Below the pieces are notes generated by a model. It was not told the origin of the DNA, searched no databases, and worked only from the letters and a program-made list of their open reading frames with translations. The translations under genes and the position numbers were made by a program. Below, piece by piece: positions 23,738-31,952 of a DNA stretch of 50,503 bases. Source of the DNA: Chitinivibrionales bacterium (GTDB lineage: Bacteria > Fibrobacterota > Chitinivibrionia > Chitinivibrionales > FEN-1185); NCBI GenBank assembly GCA_035516255.1, contig DATJAL010000036.1:1-50503 (forward strand), in the 5' to 3' direction. The first letter of the stretch is position 1. Every line of letters begins with the position of its first letter.

Positions 23738-25618
23738 ATGAATGTTTCCGGTCTCAAGAGCGGGTTGTTAAAGCGGGATTTTCCGTTTTTCCAGGCACTC
23801 CTTTTCTTCTCGGCCTATTACCTGTTCATTCTCTTCTACGTCCAGCCGGGCGTCATCTATACCTTCAACGGCGCCCATAAGTTTTCCTATCTCTTTGAGT
23901 TTACAAAAGAATATGCCGCCGGAATAGCATCGGTTCCCGGCGGGTTGACAAAATTGACCATCACGCTTCTCGTCGAGGCGTGCGGGCTCCCGTGGCTCGG
24001 CGCGCTGCTCACTACCGGCATGGCCTGGCTGCTGTTTTACCTGCCGATCGCAGTCGGAAAAAAGGCCGGCGGCTCCCTGCCTTCGTTTCTTTCGTTCATC
24101 TGGTATGTACCGCCGGCGCTGCTGCTTGCGGTCGTGTCACGGTACGAAATGCATTATTTCCCCGCCATCGTCGCGGCGGCGGGATCGCTTGCGCTCTGTG
24201 CGCTGTTTCAGCGCGTGCCGTCTGGTTTGTCTAGGCTCCGCCCCGTTGTTTTTTTTATTCTGGGACTTCTCTCCTATTACGCCTTCAGCCTGCCGGGGCT
24301 TTTATTTTTGGCGGCCGGCATGCTTTGCGAATTTCATTCGTCAAAATCCTTTTTTCCGACCTTTATTGCCGGCCTGTGCGTTGTCGGCATCGTCATCATT
24401 TGTAAATTCTCCATGTTCCCTTTTGACCAGGTTTTCAATTATTCCACGATGTTTGACGTGAAAAGACCGGTCCTCTACCTTTACTCGTGTCCATTGGCCA
24501 TCGCGCTTTTATCCGGCTTACCCATAACGGATAAAAAAACAAATGCGAAAAAGACTCCTAATGCTGGAACCATTTCAGCAGTCGCGGGTTTTTTAATGAC
24601 GTCCGCCCTCCTCGCCGGCGTGATGGTCTTCACCGTTCAAAGCAGCACGACGGAGAACATCCGCGGCCTCGGCCAGGCGCTGCACTACACCCGTTACGGG
24701 CAGTGGGACAAAATACTTGACATGAGAAAATCGGCCATTTTCAGGGATTTCCCGGCCAGGTCTACCAACACCCAGCTCATGGTCACCCATGCGATCTACC
24801 GCGCGCTGTTTCACACCGGGCAGTTTTCCTCGAACATGCTTTCGTTCCCCCAGTCATGCGATCCCGAGCCGCTGCTGCTCTTCAACATGTCGTGGCTGGT
24901 GTACTTTCCCGCCTGGGCCCTCGGCGCCGACGTCGCCCTCGACCTCGGCTCAACCGCGCTCGCGGAAAAGCTCCTGGGGGAGGCCATGGAAAACATGGGA
25001 CCGCACCCCTTCCTCATGTACGCTCGCGCACGGGTGCAGATCGCGCGCGGGAACATGGAGCTTGCCGGAGCCTATTTGCAAAAGTTAAGGCATGCGCCGC
25101 AGTACGGCATTGCGGCGGGCCGCCTTCTGGATCAAATCGCAAAGGATCCTTTATGTCATGCCGACCCCGAGGTCGCGCGGCTCCGGTCGCTGATGGACCG
25201 TGAGGATTTCATTCTCAACAACGTCAGCGCGGAAAAACTGCTGGTAAGCCTTTTGCGGAGCAACCACGCGAACAAAATGGCCTTTGAATACCTCATGGCA
25301 TACTACCTGCTTTCGCGCAGGCCCGACAAGGTGGCGAAACTGCTGTACCGTGTCGATGATTTCGGCTACGCGGAAACGCCGCGGCTTTATCAGGAGGCGC
25401 TTGTCGTTTACCAGCGGGAACACCCGGATTCATCGGCGGGCCTGGTGCTGCCGAAGGCCGGCATTGCCAAAGAAACGTTCGAACGCGGCGACCGGTTTAT
25501 TCAAGCGCTTGACGCATACGGAAACCGTCCGGGCGCGGAAAAGGCCCTTCTGAAAGAATTCGGGAACACCTACTTTTACTTCTACACGTTCGGTTTCATC
25601 CCCGGAGGAAAACAGTGA
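23738..25618 (+). CDS. Polytopic membrane protein, DUF6057-like
   Basis: 626 residues. The first ~300 hold about eight to ten hydrophobic helices (LLFFSAYYLFILFYVQPGVIYTFNG, and so on); the last ~300 are soluble and helical with TPR-like pairs (ALDLGSTALAEKLLGEAMENMGPHPF). This matches the DUF6057 architecture known to me from Bacteroidota, where it lies next to a TolB-like protein; that context is repeated here by the following gene, whose GTG start overlaps the TGA stop. Function unknown. A transport or assembly role for surface material is plausible. Confidence 0.7.
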   Translation: MNVSGLKSGLLKRDFPFFQALLFFSAYYLFILFYVQPGVIYTFNGAHKFSYLFEFTKEYAAGIASVPGGLTKLTITLLVEACGLPWLGALLTTGMAWLLFYLPIAVGKKAGGSLPSFLSFIWYVPPALLLAVVSRYEMHYFPAIVAAAGSLALCALFQRVPSGLSRLRPVVFFILGLLSYYAFSLPGLLFLAAGMLCEFHSSKSFFPTFIAGLCVVGIVIICKFSMFPFDQVFNYSTMFDVKRPVLYLYSCPLAIALLSGLPITDKKTNAKKTPNAGTISAVAGFLMTSALLAGVMVFTVQSSTTENIRGLGQALHYTRYGQWDKILDMRKSAIFRDFPARSTNTQLMVTHAIYRALFHTGQFSSNMLSFPQSCDPEPLLLFNMSWLVYFPAWALGADVALDLGSTALAEKLLGEAMENMGPHPFLMYARARVQIARGNMELAGAYLQKLRHAPQYGIAAGRLLDQIAKDPLCHADPEVARLRSLMDREDFILNNVSAEKLLVSLLRSNHANKMAFEYLMAYYLLSRRPDKVAKLLYRVDDFGYAETPRLYQEALVVYQREHPDSSAGLVLPKAGIAKETFERGDRFIQALDAYGNRPGAEKALLKEFGNTYFYFYTFGFIPGGKQ

Positions 25619-27135
25619 GGCGCGTCGCAGTGTATATCATTCTTTTGTGCGTTGCCGCCGGCATTGGCTGCTGCAGGGGACACTTTTCCGATATAAGCCA
25701 ACGCAGCACTGCGGTTGACCGCCTACCATCGATGCGTCCTGATTACAACGGCGTCAAGGTCCCGCCGAACATCGGGCCGCTCAATTTCGTGATCGGCGAG
25801 CGCGGGTCAGCGTTCTTTGTGCGTATTTCCTCGACCAGCGGAACGCCGATCGATCTGTTCGCGCCGGGACCGCGCGTCGTCATTCCCCAAAAGAAATGGG
25901 CCGCGCTCCTTTCGAACAATGCGGGGAAGCCGCTTCACATCGACGTTTTCGCGCGAAACAAGGGGGCGTGGAGCAGATATAAAACGGTCGAGGACTCCAT
26001 TGCCTTTGAAAAAATCGACCCGTACCTGGTGTACCGCACCCTGAGCGTGCTGTACAATTTTTCGCGCGATCTCTGCATCTATCAACGCGACCTCGAGACG
26101 AACCGGGAATCGGAGGTGCTTAACGCGCGCAACTTTTTCCCGGGCTGCTGCAACTGCCACACGCTGTGCAACAACGATCCGTCACGGGCCATGTTCCACG
26201 TGCGCACGCAGGACCTGGGCAATTCCGCGCTGGTCGTGGAAAACGGCGCGATCACGAAGATAAACACGAAGCTCGGCTATTCCTCGTGGCACCCGAGCGG
26301 AAAGCTCGCGGTGTGCTCGCTGAACAAGATCAACCAGTGCTTTCACGCGGCATGGCGGGACCTCCGCGACGCCTTCGACCTCACGTCGGGCCTCGTGGTC
26401 TACGATGCCGTGAAGCACAGCGTCGTGACCGTGCCCCAGATTTACAAAGAGGAAGAGCTCGAAACCTGGCCCTGCTGGGCGCCCGACGGGAAATACCTGT
26501 ATTTTTCCAGCGCGCCCGTCCCGTGGAAGGATTTTAAAACCGTGCCGCCGCCCGGGCTTGAAAAGCTTCGCTACAACCTGATGCGGATTTCCTACGACGA
26601 GAAAACAGGTACCTGGGGCGATCCCGAAGTGGTGCTCTCGTCCGAGACCACCGGCCTGAGCATCACACAGCCGCGCGTTTCACCCGACGGAAAATTCGTG
26701 CTGTTCTGCATGCACCGTTACGGGCCGTCGCCGTACTTGCAACATTCCAGCGACCTGTACCTCATGAACCTCTCCACCAGGGCGTATTTGCCGCTTTCGG
26801 CCAACAGCGGTTTTTCCGAATCGTGGCACACGTGGTCGTCCAACGGCCGGTGGATCGCCTTTACAAGCAAGAGGGACGGCGGCATCCTCGCGCGGATCTA
26901 CCTCTGCCGCATCGACGCCGCCGGCGCCTCGTCAAAACCGTTCATCATGCCCCAGGCCGACCCGGAGTTCTACGATTCGTTCATCAAGGTGTACAACGTG
27001 CCGGAATTCTCCACGGCGCGGTTTACGGTTCCCGAAAGGAAACTGGTGGATGCGATAAAGTCGTCGAAGAAGATCGACGTTAAAATGCCGGTGACGGGCG
27101 CGACGCCGGTGAGGACGAAGGTGAAGGCGGAATAA
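25615..27135 (+). CDS. TolB-like beta-propeller lipoprotein with a CxxCH haem-like motif
   Basis: 506 residues from a GTG that overlaps the previous stop (GTGA). The signal sequence ends at IGCC, so it is probably a lipoprotein (Cys19 or Cys20). Residues about 200-480 carry repeated WxPDGKxxxFxS/PD40 blocks (SWHPSGKLAVCS, CWAPDGKYLYFSS, VSPDGKFVLFC, WSSNGRWIAFTS) forming a propeller. Residues 178-182 are CCNCH, a CxxCH, with CNNDPSRAMFHVRT after it; a single c-type haem is possible. Its partner membrane gene and the propeller suggest an extracytoplasmic complex. Confidence 0.75.
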   Translation: MRRVAVYIILLCVAAGIGCCRGHFSDISQRSTAVDRLPSMRPDYNGVKVPPNIGPLNFVIGERGSAFFVRISSTSGTPIDLFAPGPRVVIPQKKWAALLSNNAGKPLHIDVFARNKGAWSRYKTVEDSIAFEKIDPYLVYRTLSVLYNFSRDLCIYQRDLETNRESEVLNARNFFPGCCNCHTLCNNDPSRAMFHVRTQDLGNSALVVENGAITKINTKLGYSSWHPSGKLAVCSLNKINQCFHAAWRDLRDAFDLTSGLVVYDAVKHSVVTVPQIYKEEELETWPCWAPDGKYLYFSSAPVPWKDFKTVPPPGLEKLRYNLMRISYDEKTGTWGDPEVVLSSETTGLSITQPRVSPDGKFVLFCMHRYGPSPYLQHSSDLYLMNLSTRAYLPLSANSGFSESWHTWSSNGRWIAFTSKRDGGILARIYLCRIDAAGASSKPFIMPQADPEFYDSFIKVYNVPEFSTARFTVPERKLVDAIKSSKKIDVKMPVTGATPVRTKVKAE

Positions 27136-27197
27136 AGTTTAAAAGCGTGCGGGGTTTTCGAAGGACGGATCGCGTTGTTTGATTAAACGGAATGAGG

Positions 27198-29183
27198 TTA
27201 CAGTTTTCCGGTAATCCTTTCCACAATCCGTTTCATTTTCCTCTGTGTAAAGTACCACTCAAGCGCTCCCTTTCCCGGCTCCATCTTCCCTGCAAACGAG
27301 ATGCAGCACGCCGACGCCCTTTTGAACTCAACCGGCGCTCCCCGGCCGGATTTAAGCAGCGCCTTTGACAAATGCGCCAGGTGCGGCATGTGCCCCACGC
27401 ATACTGCGGACTTCTGGCGAATGGTTTTCAGCCAGGCAAGTGTGTCGGCGACGTCGGCGTCGGGCAGGAGGCACTGCTTTTTCGTCACCGGCGCGTTGAA
27501 CGAGAAATTCTGGGCCAGGACCGCCGCGGTGTCGTGCGCGCGCGCAAGCGGGCTCGACGCGAGGACGCCCGGCCGGCACTGGAGGAGCGACAGGGCGCGG
27601 CCCGCGGTCTGCGCCTCGCGTATTCCCTGCGTGTCAAGCCGGCGTTTTTCACCGCCGGTTGCGGCCGCGGTCGCATGGCGCACGAGGTGGAGAAACGCGG
27701 CATTGCTTTTGCCCTGACCAAACAGCGCGGCCGCCGCATACAGCATCGACGACATCCGCAGGGAACGCCACGACCGGCGGAACGCGGCGAGGATCACGCG
27801 CTTACTGGCAGAAAGCGCCAAAAGAAGCTGTGGCGCCGCGGGGGAATCCTGCTGGCGCAGGCGCAGGAGCGCCATGTCGGTGTCGTGCAGGTCGCCGAGC
27901 GTGTCGGCGAGCGCCTTGAAGCGGCGGGCAAACAGCGCCGCAGGTCTGCCGAGTACGGGCGCGAAGAACTCGGACCAGTAGCGGCCGCGCCTGCACAGCT
28001 TCCGCAGGTGGTGCATCTGCTTCACGTCATAGTCGGGTTTCACGCCCGGCCGCGACAATACCTCAAAGTAAAGAGCGGCGAGCCTGCGGCCGGCAAACGG
28101 TGCAAGCGGGACCTGCGGCTTATTTGACTTCTGCGGAAGCTCGATCCGCAGGAAGCGGTTGATGTGACGCATAAGAGCGGTATACTCACGGCCGGCCAGG
28201 ATTTTCCGCAACGCCTGCTGGTCGGCTTTTTTCATGCGCGACTGCAGCGCGCAGAAGTGGACGAAATCGCTGCTGCCCCTAAAGCGGTCCGACATCCGCC
28301 GGGAAAACAGGAAAGCGCGCCAAACGTCGTTGTCGCGCACCGGCGAAAGCGCAAGCGCGATCGATGCGATTTTTTCATCGATGGCGCGGCAGGTTTTCGC
28401 CGGGAGGAACGGCGCAAAAAGGCGCAGGCAGGAACGGAGCCGGCGCAGGGCCACGCGGGCGTCATGGAGCGGCTCGTCGCTTTCCCCGGTGAGCATGCCG
28501 CCGTACTGTTCGGCAACGATGCGGTACTGGAGATACAAAAGCCTTCGCGCCGCGTCAAGAACGCCGTCGCCGGGCCGCACGATCCCGAAAAATTTCCCCG
28601 CCGCTTCCGCTCGGGTGCTTTCGACGATGCGCAGCTCTTTGGGAAAAATATTTTTCCACAGGTCGGCCTTGGCCCGGGCCCACGCGATGTTGCCCCGGTA
28701 GGTGGGACTCGAGACCGAAAGCAGGGTGCCGCCGCGGCGGTTCTTGACGGAAAGTATCGATGTGTTCTGTACGTGGCCGTGGTCAAGGCCGTCGGCGACG
28801 CGCAGGATCGCGCCAAGCCTGAGGGCGGTTACCTTATTGTCAAGATTTTTGAAAAAGCGGTCGAAATACGCCTTCGTGTAGTCCTTGCGGTGGAGCAGGA
28901 TTATGGCCGCAATGGTCCTGCATTGTTCGTCGGTAAAGCCCGCCACCCCCTTTTTCATCACGATACGCATGCCCTGTGCCTGATGATCGGACGGTTTTTG
29001 GAAATAGCCAATGTCATGGAGAAGCGCCGCGGCTCTCAGCGTCGGGCGAAGGGACGCCGGTAATTTCAGATGACGGCTCATCGCATCGAATATCTGGAGC
29101 GAAAGCCCGGCGACAAACCGCGAATGGGCATCCTCGTTTTTATATTTTCTGCAGAGGGATTCTATGGTCGGCTTTTTGGACAT
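27198..29183 (-). CDS. HD - CHAD - SixA triple-domain protein
   Basis: 661 residues. Residues about 1-200 are an HD domain: His20, His56/Asp57 in LLHDIGYF, His98 and Asp131 in GAILRVADGLDHGH, close in style to the C-terminal domain of the Ppx protein encoded in this window (AAILRVADALDRSH). Residues about 205-490 are CHAD, with H240DARVALRRLR, RDND (283-286) and HHLRKLCRRGRYWSEFF near 391. CHAD domains bind polyphosphate. Residues 495-661 are a SixA-type histidine phosphatase (LVRHA 500-504; SSPLARAHDTA; GHMPH 597-601). It is the last gene of ppx-hyp-ppk1-this. Confidence 0.9.
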   Translation of the reverse strand: MSKKPTIESLCRKYKNEDAHSRFVAGLSLQIFDAMSRHLKLPASLRPTLRAAALLHDIGYFQKPSDHQAQGMRIVMKKGVAGFTDEQCRTIAAIILLHRKDYTKAYFDRFFKNLDNKVTALRLGAILRVADGLDHGHVQNTSILSVKNRRGGTLLSVSSPTYRGNIAWARAKADLWKNIFPKELRIVESTRAEAAGKFFGIVRPGDGVLDAARRLLYLQYRIVAEQYGGMLTGESDEPLHDARVALRRLRSCLRLFAPFLPAKTCRAIDEKIASIALALSPVRDNDVWRAFLFSRRMSDRFRGSSDFVHFCALQSRMKKADQQALRKILAGREYTALMRHINRFLRIELPQKSNKPQVPLAPFAGRRLAALYFEVLSRPGVKPDYDVKQMHHLRKLCRRGRYWSEFFAPVLGRPAALFARRFKALADTLGDLHDTDMALLRLRQQDSPAAPQLLLALSASKRVILAAFRRSWRSLRMSSMLYAAAALFGQGKSNAAFLHLVRHATAAATGGEKRRLDTQGIREAQTAGRALSLLQCRPGVLASSPLARAHDTAAVLAQNFSFNAPVTKKQCLLPDADVADTLAWLKTIRQKSAVCVGHMPHLAHLSKALLKSGRGAPVEFKRASACCISFAGKMEPGKGALEWYFTQRKMKRIVERITGKL

Positions 29184-29243
29184 ATGCCTTGAATTTCGCG
29201 GATTGAAATGATGTCGCTCATGTCAAACTAGAGATGCAAAGTC

Positions 29244-31388
29244 CTATTTTCTTGCCTTTGCCGGTTTGTGCGCCTCGAACATGGTGCGTTTCATCCGCTT
29301 GGCCTTTTCCGTTTTTTCCCGCACCTCGTCGTACAGTGCCTCGTGGCAGTTGAATTCCTTTTTCCCGCGGCCGTCTGTTATGCGCCGCCAAGACCCATCC
29401 GGAAAAAGCCGCCACGAGTTTACCGTGTCCTTGAAGCACCAGTCGAGGATGTGGAGGAGCCGCGCCTTTGCGTCCTTGTCCTCGACCGGCGTTAAAAGTT
29501 CCACGCGTTTGTCAAGGTTGCGCTGCATCCAGTCCGCGGTGCAGATGAAGACCCTCTCCCTGCCGCCGTTGTAGAAGCTCCAGATGCGGGCATGCTCGAG
29601 GAACCTGCCCACGATGCTTTTGACCGTGATGTTTTCGCTTAGGCCCTCCACGCCCGGCTGCAGGCAGCAGATGCCGCGGACGTTGAGGGAGATTTTAACC
29701 CCTGCCTGCGATGCGGCGTACAATGCCGAGATGATATCAGGATGGGTGATCGAATTCATTTTTGCCTGAATGGAGGCCTTCTGTCCCTGGCGGCAGCGTT
29801 CGGTCTCTGCCTCGATCAGCGAAATCACGCGCTGCTTAAGGCCGAGCGGCGCGGACTCGATCTTCCGGTATTTCTGCGGCTGCGAGTTGCCGGTGATGGA
29901 ATTGAAAAAGGCGGAAGCGTCCGCGCCGAGGTCCTCGTCGCAGGTGAAAAGTGATGCGTCACTGTAAATGGTCGCGGTGATTTCGTTGTAGTTGCCGGTC
30001 CCGAAATGGACATAGCGTTTGAGGCCGTCGCGCTCGCGACGCACCGCGATGAACACCTTGGCGTGCGTCTTGAGCCCCTTCACGCCGTAGATGACCTGCA
30101 CGCCCGCGTCCTCGAGTTCGGCGGCCCATTCGATGTTGCGTTCCTCGTCGAACCGCGCCTTGAGCTCCACGAGCGCGGTGACGTATTTGCCGGCCCGCGC
30201 CGCGTCGGCGAGCGCGGCCACGAACGGACTTTTCTTGCTGGTGCGGTACAGGGTCTGCTTGATGGCCACGACATCAGCATCCTTTGCCGCCTCCTGGACA
30301 AAACGGAGCACCGGATCGAAGCTCTCATAGGGATGATACAGCAGGACGTCGCGTTTGGAAATCACCTCAAACATTGACAAGGGCGATTTCAGAAGGGGAG
30401 GCGTTTTGGCCGGCCACGGCTTGTACCGGAGCTTTTCAAAGCCCGAAAGCGTGGTGAGCTGCATGAACGCCGAAAGATCAAGAGGCCCCAGGGCGCGGTA
30501 CACGGTGTTGCCGGCCGCGCAGAGGGACGAGGCGAGCGCAGCCACGAGGACGGGCGTCGCCTTTGCGTCGACCTCGAGCCGCACACAATCGCCGCGTTTG
30601 CGCGCGTCAATCACGTCCTCCATTGCCGAAAGCAGGTCATGCGCGTCGTCTTCCTGCAGCGACATGTCCGCGTTCCGGGTCACGCGGAAGCAGGCGGTCT
30701 CGGCGATCGCCTCGCCGGGGAAAAACCTGCTGACAAACAGGGTGACCAGGTCCTCGACGAGCATGAAGTGATAGCCGCCCTCGCTCGGAAGGGTGAAAAA
30801 CCGGCCTGACGCTTTACCAAGGGGAATAACGGCCAGCCTGCGGCCGCGGGCGGTGGTTTTCCCCCCCCTTGCGCTAAAGGGGCCGTCGGGCGACGAAAAC
30901 CGCACGGCGATGTACAGCATCCGGTTGGCGAGCAGCGGCGCATGCTCGGCGTCGGCGAGCGTCATGGGCGACAGCACCGGCGCCAGCTCGTTTTCGAAAA
31001 CGTATTCGGCGTGCCTGCTCTGCTCCTTCGAGAGTTCATGCGCCGCTACACGCACGATCCCGGAGCCGGTGAGCTCCTTTTCGAGCCCGAAAAAACAGGC
31101 GTACCGGTCTGCCGCCATGGCCGTGGCGCGTTTGTAAATGGCGTCGAGCTGCTCCGACGGCCGCATGCCGGCGGGATCTTTTTTGCCGTCGTTTTTCTTT
31201 GAAAGCATCTGCAGCCCGCCCACCCGCACCATGAAGAATTCGTCGAGGTTTGAGCCGGTGATGGCAAGGAACTTGAGCCGCTCGAGCAGGGGAATGGACG
31301 CGTTCTGCGCGCACTCGAGCACGCGGTCGTTGAATTCGAGCCACGAAAGCTCGCGGTTGATGAACTCGGTTTTTTTCAGGTTGAGCAT
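29244..31388 (-). CDS. ppk1: Polyphosphate kinase 1
   Basis: 714 residues, normal for PPK1. It makes long-chain polyphosphate from ATP. The N-terminal FINRELSWLEFNDRVLECA block, the catalytic segment GLKTHAKVFIAVRRE with the phospho-accepting His, the VRGICCLQPGVEGLSENI segment and the WMQRNLDKRVELLTP segment are all in place. It sits 60 bp upstream of the HD-CHAD-SixA gene and 51 bp after a small secreted protein gene, in the same direction, so the set is probably one operon. The reaction is reversible. Confidence 0.97.
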   Translation of the reverse strand: MLNLKKTEFINRELSWLEFNDRVLECAQNASIPLLERLKFLAITGSNLDEFFMVRVGGLQMLSKKNDGKKDPAGMRPSEQLDAIYKRATAMAADRYACFFGLEKELTGSGIVRVAAHELSKEQSRHAEYVFENELAPVLSPMTLADAEHAPLLANRMLYIAVRFSSPDGPFSARGGKTTARGRRLAVIPLGKASGRFFTLPSEGGYHFMLVEDLVTLFVSRFFPGEAIAETACFRVTRNADMSLQEDDAHDLLSAMEDVIDARKRGDCVRLEVDAKATPVLVAALASSLCAAGNTVYRALGPLDLSAFMQLTTLSGFEKLRYKPWPAKTPPLLKSPLSMFEVISKRDVLLYHPYESFDPVLRFVQEAAKDADVVAIKQTLYRTSKKSPFVAALADAARAGKYVTALVELKARFDEERNIEWAAELEDAGVQVIYGVKGLKTHAKVFIAVRRERDGLKRYVHFGTGNYNEITATIYSDASLFTCDEDLGADASAFFNSITGNSQPQKYRKIESAPLGLKQRVISLIEAETERCRQGQKASIQAKMNSITHPDIISALYAASQAGVKISLNVRGICCLQPGVEGLSENITVKSIVGRFLEHARIWSFYNGGRERVFICTADWMQRNLDKRVELLTPVEDKDAKARLLHILDWCFKDTVNSWRLFPDGSWRRITDGRGKKEFNCHEALYDEVREKTEKAKRMKRTMFEAHKPAKARK

Positions 31389-31439
31389 AATGAGATGATT
31401 TTGAATGAGGTGGGAATTGTGTTGCTTACCGACGCTCTC

Positions 31440-31919
31440 TTATCTGCAAAATGATACGTTCACGGCATTGCTGCGCGCAAAGCCGATCAAGGTCTTGAAT
31501 TTCGTGTTGTCCTGCTCCATCGAATTTTCATAATTGCATTCAATCTGGTATTTCGCGGTTGCTGAAATTTTGTATTGATCGGAAAAATTTATTTCCTGAA
31601 TCATTTCAAACGATCCGGTCCCCTTTAACAGCTCGAATTGAGGATCAAAAGGGCCCTCGGGCGCCCGTTTGTTGTCCGCCTCCTCGACCATTTTCCCGTT
31701 TTCATGCCGCAGAAGAACGCGGATGTTCCAGGTATTTATCCAATAATCGTTCTTTGATTTGTTCACCAGCCGGATCTTGACGGTGTTTTTCCCGTCAATA
31801 ACCAGGCAACTGTCGACCGCAATGGAAATTGAGGCGTTCTTCTCGACATTCACCGGATTGCTTGCCATTCCCATGAATAAAATTGCGGCGCACAGGGAAA
31901 TTAATTTGACCTTATTCAT
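31440..31919 (-). CDS. Small secreted protein between ppx and ppk1
   Basis: 159 residues. The signal peptide (MNKVKLISLCAAILFMGMA) is followed by a beta-rich domain (KNTVKIRLVNKSKNDYWINTWNIRVLLRHENGK quoted in parts). Its location between ppx (33 bp) and ppk1 (51 bp) suggests co-transcription, yet it is extracytoplasmic while its neighbours act in the cytoplasm or at the membrane. No family recognised. It is also lower in GC than its neighbours, so an inserted gene is possible. Confidence 0.65.
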   Translation of the reverse strand: MNKVKLISLCAAILFMGMASNPVNVEKNASISIAVDSCLVIDGKNTVKIRLVNKSKNDYWINTWNIRVLLRHENGKMVEEADNKRAPEGPFDPQFELLKGTGSFEMIQEINFSDQYKISATAKYQIECNYENSMEQDNTKFKTLIGFARSNAVNVSFCR

Positions 31920-31952
31920 TGATATTTTCCTCTGCGGTTGTTTCCGAGCTGA

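Noticed and set aside
27301-27717. Plus-strand frames inside the HD-CHAD-SixA gene
   Set aside because: Long frames on the opposite strand are expected from the GC-rich codon bias; the minus-strand protein has clear domains.
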